Source: Calothrix sp. NIES-2100 | GTDB lineage: Bacteria; Cyanobacteriota; Cyanobacteriia; Cyanobacteriales; Nostocaceae | DNA length: 64,000 nt | Assembly (NCBI RefSeq): GCF_002368195.1 | Contig: NZ_AP018178.1 | Coordinates: 5,918,145 to 5,982,144 of the forward strand | Reading direction: 5' to 3' | Shown: piece after piece, positions 46,543 through 56,525 of the stretch | Layout: every line of letters begins with the position of its first letter | How positions within the stretch are numbered: the first letter of the stretch is position 1 | Notes under the pieces: model-generated | Databases searched by the model: none | Told to the model about the DNA's origin: nothing | Seen by the model: the letters and a program-made list of their open reading frames with translations, nothing else | Translations under genes and position numbers: made by a program

Positions 46543-46748
46543 AACCAGAAAACATTTATCAAAGTCCCCCGAGGATCGGGAGATAATGGGGGATCAGGAT
46601 ATGTGCAACTTCACATTAAATTGGTATAACGTATTCTCAATCGCCACCGTTCAGTATAAATTAGGAGTTTAATTCTGGCGATCGCACTTTCCCCATGTTC
46701 AGCAAGAATGCGATCGCTTTCAAAGGGCGATAATAGTTGATAGCCCAG

Positions 46749-47171
46749 TTAAAAGACTAACTTACGCATAAAGCGTAGTAGGTAAACAATATAATCTATC
46801 TTTTGCTGATTGTCGGATGCAGTTTTAATTTCCTGTAATATTTTCTGCATTTCTGTGAGATTTGCTGGATTAATATTAATGATAGTTTTGCGAAAAATTG
46901 CCGCTCTGATGCTATTAAGAGTATCCTGACATTCTCGTGCTGCTTGACGCAATTTGTTTACTTGTTCCCAAAGTTTCTCTTCTTGTGCATTTACTAGGGC
47001 AAACTGAATTTGAGGGAGAAGATTCTGTAAATCTTCCTCTGTCTTATTCAGTTGTGGTAAATCTATTTGATGATTATTAACTGATTGTAAACGCGAAACA
47101 ATTTCTTGTAATTTGTCTAAAATCTGATCATTATCAGATATATCAAAATTATCTTGCTCTCTATCACTCAT
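46749..47171 (-). CDS. Protein of unknown function, helical
   Basis: 140 residues, predicted mostly alpha-helical with coiled-coil-like heptads (EIVSRLQSVNN, LPQIQFALVNAQEEKLWEQVNKLRQAA). No signal peptide or known motif. It follows the lipoprotein-like gene after 13 bases on the same strand, so both are one operon. Confidence 0.6.
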   Translation of the reverse strand: MSDREQDNFDISDNDQILDKLQEIVSRLQSVNNHQIDLPQLNKTEEDLQNLLPQIQFALVNAQEEKLWEQVNKLRQAARECQDTLNSIRAAIFRKTIININPANLTEMQKILQEIKTASDNQQKIDYIVYLLRFMRKLVF

Positions 47172-47184
47172 ATTTAATCAATCT

Positions 47185-48153
47185 TTATATTTGACATAGT
47201 TGCGATTCTGTTTGTTGTGGGTTGCTTTCTTTTAAAGATATTTCTCTCATGAAAATTTTTAAAGTTTTATCTTGATTAAGTGCCTGTTCTAAGCTTTTAA
47301 TTTTCCCAATAGTTGAATTATAATCTTTTCCCGTTAAATTAGCAGCTACTCCCAAAATTTTAATAACTCTATTAGCAATAACTTCAAAACTTAGATTAGG
47401 GTATTCATCAATAAGTTGTGAGAGTTTTCTCCCAGTGTCGGCTACTAGTAAAAGCTTAGAGATAGATTCATTGATAATTTGTTTTTCATTAGCATTAACT
47501 TTCAGCCATTCATCTATTTGTTCAGCAACTTGACTCCTAATCTCTGCTGGTGGTAGTGCTGGAGATAGATTAGGATTATTATACTGCCTACGAAGCTGCT
47601 GTAGCTTTAAAGCTATAAGCACCCGTTGCGGATTGTTTGGTTTTGGTGGTTTTTCCTGAATTTGTTTAGCTAATAATAGCATCCTGACTGTTAAACATCG
47701 TGCAGGTACAGCAGTTTGAGAAACTATTTTGGTACTTCCGTAGTTAATGTCTTCTAAATTATTGAAAATTTCTACAGCAGTTTCATATTCTGCTTGCAAA
47801 GCATTGAGTTCTCGATCAAAATCTGATGGCTGGTTATTTGATTGATTTTCTCCGGTAATAATTTTATCTAATACCAGAGGATCGCCGTAATTAATACGGC
47901 GATCTGTGAGTAATTGATCAATTACAAAATCACGCGATATTTGAGGATCTATAGGTATATCATTAAGTTGATAAATTTGCTTCACTGAGGTGATGGCATC
48001 AACAGCTTGATCACGAAACTTTTCAGCAGTTACTCGCAGCATTGCTCTTTTTTCAGTTGTGCAACCGCTGAGAGTGATGCTAATAGTAAAAGCTATGAGC
48101 AAAAATTTACCTGGACATCTTAGTTGGCGAGCAAAGACTCTCATATTTATCAA
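47185..48153 (-). CDS. Predicted lipoprotein of unknown function
   Basis: 322 residues. The N-terminus has a hydrophobic stretch ending in the lipobox LSGC (Cys31), so it is likely lipid-anchored outside the inner membrane. The rest is helical and polar without recognised domains. It is the first gene of a two-gene unit with the 140-residue protein. I do not recognise the family. Confidence 0.65.
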   Translation of the reverse strand: MINMRVFARQLRCPGKFLLIAFTISITLSGCTTEKRAMLRVTAEKFRDQAVDAITSVKQIYQLNDIPIDPQISRDFVIDQLLTDRRINYGDPLVLDKIITGENQSNNQPSDFDRELNALQAEYETAVEIFNNLEDINYGSTKIVSQTAVPARCLTVRMLLLAKQIQEKPPKPNNPQRVLIALKLQQLRRQYNNPNLSPALPPAEIRSQVAEQIDEWLKVNANEKQIINESISKLLLVADTGRKLSQLIDEYPNLSFEVIANRVIKILGVAANLTGKDYNSTIGKIKSLEQALNQDKTLKIFMREISLKESNPQQTESQLCQI

Positions 48154-48433
48154 ATAAAGGGAACGGTAAAAAGCTCAAAACATTTCTCTATCTCGTTTCC
48201 AGCTTAGAGATGGAAATGCGTATTCCGAGGCAGAGCCTGATGATTTTCGCTCCCACGCAGAGCATGGGAGCTAGATGGAATCGGGGTTTCACGTTAAGTT
48301 GACACCAATGGGCATTGTTGCCGACTAACGTATTTGTATCATAATAAAGTTAAACGGTATAAGTCTTGTGTATTATGCTTTTCGTGAATCGCTATGAGTC
48401 AAAAATCTTTCAGTAATTACGAATTGTGAATTA

Positions 48434-51400
48434 CTAATCTGCTATCAAGGGAATTTCCCCGACAATCTGCTGCGGTGCTATCGCCATAATTGTTAGTAAG
48501 CTGTGAAAGTTCTCACTCATGCGGGCGATGGTTTGACGCTGAAATAAATCGCTGTTGTATTCCCAGGTGGCTTTGAGTCCGGTTGTTGTTTCGACGATTG
48601 ATAATGTTAAATCAAATTTCGCTGCTGTTGATTCTGTATTCATGGGAGTGACAGTCAGCCCAGGTAGTTCCCACTTGCTCGGCGCAGGTTCTAAATTGAA
48701 GAGGACTTGCACTAATGGACTCTGCTTGAGTGACTGGGATGGAAGCAAAGTTTTCACCAGTTGTTCAAAGGGAACATCTTGATGGGTTTGGGCTGCTAAG
48801 ACAACTTCCTTGACGTGAGTTAGCAGTTCATTAAAACTGAGATTTTCTTGAATATTTATCCGCAACACCAGAATATTGGCAAACAAGCCAATGAGGTATT
48901 TAGTATTCTGGTGGCGATTGGCGATCGCAGAACCAATTAAAATATCTTGGCGATCGCTGTAGCGATATAGTAAAGTGACAAATGCTGTAAGTAAGATCAT
49001 AAACATTGTCACTCCTGATGCTTGACTCAGGGTTTTTAATTCCTGCTTTAGTTGCGGATTAATCTCCGACTGCAAGCTGCTACCCTTGAATTTATGCAGC
49101 AATTGTCGCGGTTTGTCTGTAGGTAGTTGCAGCAATGGTTTAACACCTGCTAACTGCCGATTCCAATAGTTGAGTTGTCGTTGTAATATTGGCGTTGTTA
49201 ATAACTGCCACTGCCAAAGGGTATAGTCTACGTACTGAATGGGTAACTCTGGTAATGGTGTGCCCATAGCAGACGCACCAGAAGCCTGGGCTGTACAAAA
49301 GGCTGGATACAAGCTAGACAATTCTTGCAGCAGAATTTCTATTGACCAAGCATCACAGACAATATGATGTATAGTCAGTACAAATACATATTCTTCTGGA
49401 GATAATTGAAACAATCTGGCGCGGATGAGGGAATCAAGAGCTAAGTCAAAGGGAATATGAGTTTCAATTTTGACTAGTTGCTGTACTTCGGTTTCTTTTT
49501 CTGGTGAATTCTGCAAGTTGACAATATGTAAGCTAAAAGTCGGATTTGGATGAATCACCTGTACTGTTAAACCTTGGACTACCTGAAAGTTAGTCCGCAA
49601 GCTGGCGTGACGTTGGACAATTTCGTGAATGCTGCGTTCTAGGGCATTGATATCCAAATTACCAAAAATCCGCATTGCCAAAGGCATGTTGTAGGTAGCA
49701 TTTCTGCCGACTAACTGATCGAGTAACCAAAGTCTGGCTTGGGCAAAAGACAGAGGAAACTGTGATTCATTTAGGGAAATCGGCGCGATTTCTGGTAATG
49801 TTTGCCCTAAATCTGCTTGGCGGTAGCTAGCAATCAACTTGTCGAGTTCAGCTACTGTCGGCGCTTCAAACAGACAACGCCAAGGTAGTTCTAACTGATA
49901 AGCTTGGCGCAAGCGGAAAATCACTTGTGTCGCCAGTAGGGAATGTCCACCTAAAGCAAAGAAATTATCGTGAATACCAATCTCTTCTACACCGAGGATG
50001 CTGGCAATTATATCAGCAATCACAGCTTCTGTAGGTGTCCGAGGAGAAACAAACGGACTAACTACAGTTTTAATCTCTTCTCCCTGAATCTGGTAACCCC
50101 GAGTTTTCTGTTGCTGGTCAATGCGTCCAATCAACTCAATGTTACCATCTGCTAAATAGCGGGCGCGATCGCCTGTTTTGTACAGGCGGGTTTTTCTTTG
50201 AGAACTCAATACATAGGAAATAAAAGCTGCTGCTGTTAACTCTGGATTTTTGAAGTAACCCCTTGCTAGTCCATCGCCAGCAATGTAAATTTCTCCGGGT
50301 ATGCCCACTGGTAATGGTTGTAAATGGGCATCTAGTAGATAAACTTGGGTATTGGCAATGGGGCGACCGATAGGAATATTAGTATCAATATGAGATATAT
50401 CTGTGACTTGGTAACAGCAAGTAACCGTTGTATTTTCGGTTGAACTATAAACATTGATCAGCTTTAATTCTGGGGCTGCTTGTCTCAGTTTCTTGACATG
50501 GGGAACAGATAATGATTCTGTAACCAATAGTTGTTTTAACTGTTTTAAGTCTGCCAGTTTTTCATCTACCATCAAGTGAAATAATTCTGCCCTCAGCCAC
50601 AAAATAGTTACTTGATGTTGGCGAATTGCTTGGGCTAACTCGGAAGTGGAAGGTGTCACAGAAGGTATAATGACTAAACGTCCACCATTAAGTAAACTAC
50701 CCCAAATTTCTAGGGTGGCTCCATCAAAATTCATCGCAGCTAACTGAAGAAAAACTTCTGCTGTGGTGAAGTTGGCATAGTTGTTACCTTTAACTAAATG
50801 CACCACACTGCGATGAATAATGCTCACACCTTTGGCTTGACCGCTAGCACCAGATTTATACATGACATAAGCCAAGTTTGTCGATGTAATTAGGGGTGAG
50901 GGGTTTTCCTGGCTGTATTGCGCAATCATTTCTGCCTGTGTATCTAGGCAAATTAAATGTGCTTGATGTGCAGGTAAAGTTTTCAGTAAATGACTTTGCG
51001 TCAGCAGTACTGATACTGAAGTTTCTTCTAAGCTGGAATCTATCGGCACATAAACACCACCAGCTTTCAGAATCCCCAAAAGGGCGATAATTCTTAACAG
51101 CGACGGTTCTACACAAATACCCACCAGCATCTCTATTCCCACACCGAGAGATTGCAAGTAGTGGGCTAGCTGATTAGCTTTTTGATTTAATTGTTGATAA
51201 GTAAGTTGTTGGTCTGCAAATACCAAAGCCACTGCATTTGGTGTCAGTTCTACCTGCTGTGCAAATAACTCATGGATGCATATATCTTGAGGATATTCGC
51301 TGCGGGTGTTGTTCCACTCAACTAATAATTGATGTTTTTCGCTGGCTGTTAACAGAGGTAATTCCCCAAGCCTTTGTTCTGGGTTGGCGACAATTTCCCC

Positions 51401-52879
51401 TAGTAAATTTTCGTAATGACTTTGCATCTGGGCGATCGCCCCAGCATCAAACAAGTCTGTACTATATTCCCAAGCAATGTGAAAGCCATTACCTGCTTCC
51501 ATAATCTTTAAATTAATGTCAAATACTGCTCCCCGTTGAGTTCCCAAATCTGGCAAAATTTCGACTTTTATCGCCTTTTTGTCCGCATTATCCCCAGTCT
51601 GACAGCGATATTTATGCCAGGTAAAGCAAGCAGAAACCAAGGGAGAACGACTGCGATCGCGCTCAACTTTTAATTGTTCGACTAACAATGAAAAAGGAGC
51701 CTCTTGATGCTTGAGCGCGCCAATTACTATGGGGCGTAACTGAGTCAGCAATTGTCTAAAGGTTGGGTTAAGAGCCAAATAACTCCGTAAGACAGTTGTG
51801 TTAGTAAAGTCACCAATAACTTTATCAAATTGTTTTTTCCCGGATCTACCCGCCATTGTAGTTCCTAAAATAATTTCTTCTTGACCCGTATAGCGGTAAA
51901 CTAGTGCAAAAAAAGCTGCCAGCATAATTATATACAGGGAAGCTCTTTGATTTTTTGCTAGATCCTTGAGGTCTTGAATCAATTGAGCATCTAATTTGAA
52001 GACAGCGCTATCCCCTCGATAGGATTGTCTCTTGGGATGAGGGCGATCGCTCGGCAAATTTAAACTCGGTAATTCACCAGCTAGTTGATTATGCCAGTAT
52101 GTCCAAAGTTTTTCCTGGGCATTTGCTAGCATATCGTTTTGCCAGCGCACGTAGTCTGTATATTGGTATTTAGGGAAAGGGACGCGGATGGGAATTGAAG
52201 ATTGAGTTTGAATTTCCGCAGCGTACAAAATCTGGAGTTCTTCGAGTAGCAGTTCTAAAGACCACATATCCCCAGCGATGTGGTGCATTAAAATTAATTG
52301 AATGTATCCTAGCGTTGTCTTGCTAAATAGTTTTACCCGCAACACTGGGCCAGATTCTAAATCGAAAGGACGATCTGTTTGTTGATAAATTTGCGTTTTT
52401 AAATCTTCTTCACTCTCCACAGCAACATCTATTACCTCGATGTCAACTTCTTGATGAGAGTGGATCTGTTGAATTGGTTGACCATTGCGAATGGTATAAG
52501 TAGTGCGGAGAATAGTATGGCGATCAACGATTTGTTGCCATGCTCGTCGCCATGCTGCTAAATCTAACTCCGAGTCAATCCGCGCTAGCAGAAAAATATT
52601 GTGAGCAACGCTTTCCGGTGCTATTTGGTAAAGAAACCACAAAGCTTGCTGACCATAAGTCAGGGAACAAAAAGATGTGGTATTTTCTAATGCACATTCA
52701 GAAGAATTATCAGCTTGCTTGAGGATGGCGATGATTTCTGCTTCTTGCTGTCGCAGTTGAGCTAGCAGGGCAGGAGGGAGAGTTTCATTAGTCTCTCTAT
52801 AGCGTAGCCTGTTGCCCTCTGTCCAGAGCTTCACGTTCAGACACCGCAGCTCTAACAACAACTCATCAACTGTTTTCAT
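48434..52879 (-). CDS. Orphan NRPS: docking-C-A(degenerate)-PCP-C
   Basis: 1481 residues. Order: TubC-like docking domain (about 1-55), condensation domain with HHIAGD at 199-204, adenylation domain (about 515-937), carrier domain with the phosphopantetheine serine S980 (GGHSLL), and second condensation domain with HHIVCD at 1171-1176. There is no thioesterase. The A domain is abnormal: the A3 loop reads SGASGQAKG (676-684) where SGSTGKPKG is usual, A5 reads NVYSSTE, and only ten residues separate GEEIK (933-937) from TPTE (948), so A9 and A10 with the catalytic lysine are deleted. It cannot adenylate normally. It could accept a substrate loaded in trans or be decaying. No tailoring genes are adjacent. 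Confidence 0.9.
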   Translation of the reverse strand: MKTVDELLLELRCLNVKLWTEGNRLRYRETNETLPPALLAQLRQQEAEIIAILKQADNSSECALENTTSFCSLTYGQQALWFLYQIAPESVAHNIFLLARIDSELDLAAWRRAWQQIVDRHTILRTTYTIRNGQPIQQIHSHQEVDIEVIDVAVESEEDLKTQIYQQTDRPFDLESGPVLRVKLFSKTTLGYIQLILMHHIAGDMWSLELLLEELQILYAAEIQTQSSIPIRVPFPKYQYTDYVRWQNDMLANAQEKLWTYWHNQLAGELPSLNLPSDRPHPKRQSYRGDSAVFKLDAQLIQDLKDLAKNQRASLYIIMLAAFFALVYRYTGQEEIILGTTMAGRSGKKQFDKVIGDFTNTTVLRSYLALNPTFRQLLTQLRPIVIGALKHQEAPFSLLVEQLKVERDRSRSPLVSACFTWHKYRCQTGDNADKKAIKVEILPDLGTQRGAVFDINLKIMEAGNGFHIAWEYSTDLFDAGAIAQMQSHYENLLGEIVANPEQRLGELPLLTASEKHQLLVEWNNTRSEYPQDICIHELFAQQVELTPNAVALVFADQQLTYQQLNQKANQLAHYLQSLGVGIEMLVGICVEPSLLRIIALLGILKAGGVYVPIDSSLEETSVSVLLTQSHLLKTLPAHQAHLICLDTQAEMIAQYSQENPSPLITSTNLAYVMYKSGASGQAKGVSIIHRSVVHLVKGNNYANFTTAEVFLQLAAMNFDGATLEIWGSLLNGGRLVIIPSVTPSTSELAQAIRQHQVTILWLRAELFHLMVDEKLADLKQLKQLLVTESLSVPHVKKLRQAAPELKLINVYSSTENTTVTCCYQVTDISHIDTNIPIGRPIANTQVYLLDAHLQPLPVGIPGEIYIAGDGLARGYFKNPELTAAAFISYVLSSQRKTRLYKTGDRARYLADGNIELIGRIDQQQKTRGYQIQGEEIKTVVSPFVSPRTPTEAVIADIIASILGVEEIGIHDNFFALGGHSLLATQVIFRLRQAYQLELPWRCLFEAPTVAELDKLIASYRQADLGQTLPEIAPISLNESQFPLSFAQARLWLLDQLVGRNATYNMPLAMRIFGNLDINALERSIHEIVQRHASLRTNFQVVQGLTVQVIHPNPTFSLHIVNLQNSPEKETEVQQLVKIETHIPFDLALDSLIRARLFQLSPEEYVFVLTIHHIVCDAWSIEILLQELSSLYPAFCTAQASGASAMGTPLPELPIQYVDYTLWQWQLLTTPILQRQLNYWNRQLAGVKPLLQLPTDKPRQLLHKFKGSSLQSEINPQLKQELKTLSQASGVTMFMILLTAFVTLLYRYSDRQDILIGSAIANRHQNTKYLIGLFANILVLRINIQENLSFNELLTHVKEVVLAAQTHQDVPFEQLVKTLLPSQSLKQSPLVQVLFNLEPAPSKWELPGLTVTPMNTESTAAKFDLTLSIVETTTGLKATWEYNSDLFQRQTIARMSENFHSLLTIMAIAPQQIVGEIPLIAD

Positions 52880-53103
52880 GATGACAACTTTCCTCAGGGG
52901 AATCCACAGAATCTATAGCAATCCTATTGAAATTGATAAATTATCGTGCAAAAAGCAATAAGTTGGGAAATTTTCCCAAAAATTGCCTAGGCACACTATA
53001 AAAATCAATTATCAGAAAATCGTCAGTATAACTACCAATTTTTTGCTACAGGTGAATTTAACCCCAGTATTTTTACTGCGCCTTCAGGGAAATGAGAGGA
53101 TTG

Positions 53104-53136
53104 TTGACGGTTGACGGTTGACGGTTGACTGTTGAC
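53104..53136. repeat. Tandem heptamer TTGACGG
   Basis: Three perfect copies of TTGACGG (53104-53124) are followed by TTGACTG and a partial TTGAC. This is the same class of heptameric tandem repeat as at 13025, just past the end of the following minus-strand gene. Confidence 0.9.
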
Positions 53137-53144
53137 AAAACATC

Positions 53145-53591
53145 CTATTGTGGCTGGCGCTCAAGGCTAGCTTCGATTGTACTGTTTAAAAAATGACCAG
53201 CTAGAATCGCGCTATTTAAGTAGTAGGAATCCTCTGATAACTGATGCAGGGTTTCAAACCCGCTGCGACGTTGGCGATCGTTTAGTGCCCAGTAACGCTG
53301 TACTATCGTTGATAGACCAATCAAACCTTCGCCTTCTACTTGTCCCAAAAGATTATGTTGCAGTAAAAAGGTATATTGGCGCTCTCCATTATCTAAACGC
53401 CCCTTATACTGCAAAGAAATCTCTGAGCGATCGCTACCTGGAAATATGAGCTTTGTCGCCATCGTAAACCAGTTATCTCGATTCCAAGCCACCAGGATCA
53501 TACCCTTAACATTTATCGGCATACTATTGCGTTCCAGCCAGCTTCCTTGTAATGTCCAACGTCCGGGTTGCATTAAAAAAGTGTGAGCCAC
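53145..53591 (-). CDS. Conserved cyanobacterial hypothetical protein, beta-rich
   Basis: 148 residues, alternating short strands (GRWTLQGSWLERN, KLIFPGSDRSEISLQYKGRL, YTFLLQHNLLGQVEGEGLIG) that suggest a lipocalin-like or similar beta barrel. A helical C-terminus follows. No catalytic motif or signal. It lies between the NRPS and anmK on the same strand with wide gaps. I do not recognise a function. Confidence 0.6.
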   Translation of the reverse strand: MAHTFLMQPGRWTLQGSWLERNSMPINVKGMILVAWNRDNWFTMATKLIFPGSDRSEISLQYKGRLDNGERQYTFLLQHNLLGQVEGEGLIGLSTIVQRYWALNDRQRRSGFETLHQLSEDSYYLNSAILAGHFLNSTIEASLERQPQ

Positions 53592-53761
53592 CTTGTTCTG
53601 TTCCTTGTCGTGATCGAGTACCGCTACGACACAAAGATATATTTGAAACGCAAAAATGTCAGGCGGTTATGGGTGGGGAAACCTGGGCGGGGAAACCCCG
53701 CCCCTACAAATGTCCGCATTTTCATGTAATCAATGCCCAATACCCCATGCCCAATGCCCTC

Positions 53762-54913
53762 TTAGGCAGAATGAACTTCTCCTAAAAGCACTTCTTGAGG
53801 TGCGCCAGTAGCGCTAGGTAGGTTTCCAGGGATACCTAATTGTCGCCAATAGGCTAACACTGCAAAGGCGATCGCTTCTTTAGAATCTGCACTTAAACCA
53901 ACTTCATCTGTAGTTAAAACTGGTACTGATGCTAATAGTGACTGCAAACGCTGTTTTAAATAAAGATTGCGGCTACCACCACCACATAACAGTACGCGAT
54001 CGGGCAGTTGGGGCAAAAAGGTACGGTAACTATGAACAATCGCCGCAGCGGTGAGTTCTGTTAGTGTTGCCAGTATATCTGCGGGACTGAGTTGGTATGC
54101 TTGGGCATCTTCTAAACACTGTTGTAGATAAGTTACACCAAATAACTCTCTCCCAGTTGATTTAGGTGGTGGTAGTTGAAAGTAATCTTGGTTTAACCAT
54201 TGTTCTACTAACGGCTGACAGGGAGTACCGCTTGCTGCCCACTGACCGTTTTCATCGTAATTTTTAGCACCATTTGTCAAATACTCTACAGTTAGATCTA
54301 ATAGGCTATTTCCTGGGCCAGTATCCCAGCCGAGCATTTTTTCTAGCCAATTGTCACGGCGCGGAGGTATATAAGCAACATTACCAATGCCACCGATATT
54401 TTGTATACAACGTGCTTCTTGGGGATGACTGAGTAAATAAGCATCAACTCGCGGAACAAGAGGCGCACCATGTCCACCAATAGCGATATCAGCGACACGA
54501 AAGTTACTCACAGTTGTGATTTTGGTTAAATGGGCAATCAACGCCCCACGTCCAAGTTGCAACGTGTAACCTAAGTTTTTCCCTTCCTCTCCTGCTCCTT
54601 TGGGCGGTCGATGGTAAACTGTTTGACCGTGGGAGCCAATCAAAGTAGCTGGCTGATGACCAATTTGAATATTTTGGGCAGCTTGAGCAAAAACAAAAGC
54701 GATCGCATCATCTAGTTCTGCCAATTCTGCCATTGAGATGGCTTTTCCGGCGCAGACTGCTAATATTTTTTCTCTGAGATCTGTGGGGTAAGGAAATGTT
54801 TCCCCTTTGACTAACTCAACTTTCAGATCTAATTCGTGCCCAGTAATCTCAACTAAAGCAGCGTCTATACCATCTACAGATGTGCCGCTAATTAAACCGA
54901 TAACTGTAGTCAT
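53762..54913 (-). CDS. anmK: Anhydro-N-acetylmuramic acid kinase
   Basis: 383 residues, normal length for AnmK. The N-terminus IGLISGTSVDGIDAALVEI is the diagnostic phosphate-binding motif; GSHGQTVYH, GGIGNVAY, WDTGPGNSLLD and LCGGGSRN follow in order. The enzyme opens the 1,6-anhydro ring and phosphorylates, recycling peptidoglycan sugar. It follows the Rieske gene after 31 bases on the same strand. Confidence 0.96.
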   Translation of the reverse strand: MTTVIGLISGTSVDGIDAALVEITGHELDLKVELVKGETFPYPTDLREKILAVCAGKAISMAELAELDDAIAFVFAQAAQNIQIGHQPATLIGSHGQTVYHRPPKGAGEEGKNLGYTLQLGRGALIAHLTKITTVSNFRVADIAIGGHGAPLVPRVDAYLLSHPQEARCIQNIGGIGNVAYIPPRRDNWLEKMLGWDTGPGNSLLDLTVEYLTNGAKNYDENGQWAASGTPCQPLVEQWLNQDYFQLPPPKSTGRELFGVTYLQQCLEDAQAYQLSPADILATLTELTAAAIVHSYRTFLPQLPDRVLLCGGGSRNLYLKQRLQSLLASVPVLTTDEVGLSADSKEAIAFAVLAYWRQLGIPGNLPSATGAPQEVLLGEVHSA

Positions 54914-54944
54914 AAATAAGTTGTGTGATTAATCACATGACCAT

Positions 54945-55370
54945 CTAGCTTGACTTCACTAGTACTGAATTACCTTCAATTTTGGCAATATAAGTTTTTA
55001 GTGGTTTTTTGGCTGGGCCTTTTTGTACCTGACCATCAACTGCAAATTCTGCGCGATGACAGGGACAAGTGAATTTTTGTGCTTCAGATGTCCATGTTAC
55101 TGTGCATCCTTTATGAGTACAAGTTGGGTCAACAGCTATTAAATTTTCACTTTCAGATGTACCAATTATTAAGACAGAACCAATAGGTGAGTTTTCCACC
55201 AGCAATTGACCAGTTTCATCTAATTTTGCGGTAGTACCAACTGTTTGCCAATCGCTAGCTACTGAAGATGTTGATGCCCTCGTCTGTTTAAGACAGGCAG
55301 CAATTACTACAGGTAGTGAAGTTGCTAACCAACTTAAACCTACCCAATGGATAAAATGACGACGTTTCAT
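54945..55370 (-). CDS. Rieske [2Fe-2S] protein, membrane- or lipid-anchored
   Basis: 141 residues. The N-terminal RRHFIHWVGLSW plus a hydrophobic stretch resembles a twin-arginine signal, and IAAC (Cys26) could be a lipobox. The Rieske motifs are CTHKGC (ligands C84, H86; disulfide C89) and CPCHRAEF (ligands C102, H105; disulfide C104). It is smaller than the PetC subunit of cytochrome b6f and looks like a separate low-length Rieske protein. The redox partner is unknown. It precedes anmK. Confidence 0.88.
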   Translation of the reverse strand: MKRRHFIHWVGLSWLATSLPVVIAACLKQTRASTSSVASDWQTVGTTAKLDETGQLLVENSPIGSVLIIGTSESENLIAVDPTCTHKGCTVTWTSEAQKFTCPCHRAEFAVDGQVQKGPAKKPLKTYIAKIEGNSVLVKSS

Positions 55371-55760
55371 ACTTCAGTTGACCCTCAGTTTTGCTGTGAT
55401 GAATTTACTTATACGAATTCGATATGAAGATGCATATAATTAGCCTGCCAGAGCAGGCTTTGTATTGATAGCCTCAGGCTTCGAGGCTTGCAGCTTTAAT
55501 GTGCAGCCTCACATAGACTCACATAGAATTGGTATGACGATCATACTTGAGCTACGAAAAATTGCTGAAACTTTTAGTATATATTAGTAGCATTTGTTTT
55601 ATATTTCACAACTATTTTTAATAAAGATTACATATTGAAAGAGTAATAAAACTTTAATTAACTACACTCTATTAACAGTACGGATATTATATTATATCAA
55701 TCGCTATTGATTGCCTAATAAGGATTAAATCAAATAAAAAAAATTAACTGACACTTTTAT
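55371..55760. other. Divergent intergenic region with small hairpins
   Basis: About 390 AT-rich bases between divergent genes. AGCCTGC (55442-55448) pairs with GCAGGCT (55453-55459), followed by TTTG, and GCCTCAGGCTTCGAGGC is another short stem just after it. It should carry both promoters. No gene is seen. Confidence 0.5.
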
Positions 55761-56459
55761 ATGAAGTATATATTCAATATGAAGCAGCTACGTAAGCGCA
55801 CTATAAAGCTACTAGTACTATTGAGTACTTTTATTGTCAGCTTTATTTTAGCTGAAGCACTTTCAATTACTATTTCGCCATCTACTTCTCTATCTCTAGC
55901 TCAGGCGTTACCAACTTGTTCAGCGATTCCGCGCTTACTTCAAGCCCCAGATTCCAAAACTTCCGCACCTCTACCACCAACTTTGTCGAGTACATCTGTC
56001 CCTGGCCCTGCTCCGCGAATAGACCGGGTGGGATTCCCAAAAAACTATCAAAATGCTTTCAAGTTAATATATGTCGTTGACCGACCGGACAATAAGCAGG
56101 TGCGTGTAATCTGTGGTAACGAGATAGCTGCTGCTGTCAAGCCAGGACAGCTTTTTCCTTACGGTAGTGTATTCGTCATGGAAATTTATAGAGCTAAACA
56201 AGACCCAGACGGTAACGTCGTTAAAGATGAAAAAGGGCAATACATTCGAGAAACTCTAACGGCAATTTATGTACATCGTAAGGAAAAAGGCTTTGGGGCT
56301 GATTATCTGGAAAATCGCACCGGCGAGTGGGAGTACATTGGTTATCGACCCGATCAAACATACTTGCCAAATGGTGCGCCAGGAAAGACCAATGCTTGTG
56401 CAGCTTGTCACCTAAAACTAGCAGGTCAGTCTGAAGATTATGTGTTTCGCCAGGAATAG
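55761..56459 (+). CDS. Cytochrome P460-family c-type heme protein
   Basis: 232 residues with an N-terminal signal (about 10-45) and a C-terminal heme motif CAACH (213-217). The central part (KLIYVVDRPDNKQVRVICGN, then GSVFVMEIYRA and GEWEYIGY) is of the cytochrome P460 type. Family members oxidise hydroxylamine or bind NO; cyanobacterial members have unknown roles. It lies divergent to the Rieske gene, another periplasmic redox protein. Confidence 0.8.
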   Translation: MKYIFNMKQLRKRTIKLLVLLSTFIVSFILAEALSITISPSTSLSLAQALPTCSAIPRLLQAPDSKTSAPLPPTLSSTSVPGPAPRIDRVGFPKNYQNAFKLIYVVDRPDNKQVRVICGNEIAAAVKPGQLFPYGSVFVMEIYRAKQDPDGNVVKDEKGQYIRETLTAIYVHRKEKGFGADYLENRTGEWEYIGYRPDQTYLPNGAPGKTNACAACHLKLAGQSEDYVFRQE

Positions 56460-56525
56460 AGAATTGGTCAGTTGTTAGTTGTCATTTATCATTTGTCCTG
56501 CTTGTCCCCTCATCTCTGATTTTGC

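Noticed and set aside
48434..52879. A complete working NRPS module
   Set aside because: The A9-A10 region with the catalytic lysine is missing, so normal adenylation is not expected.
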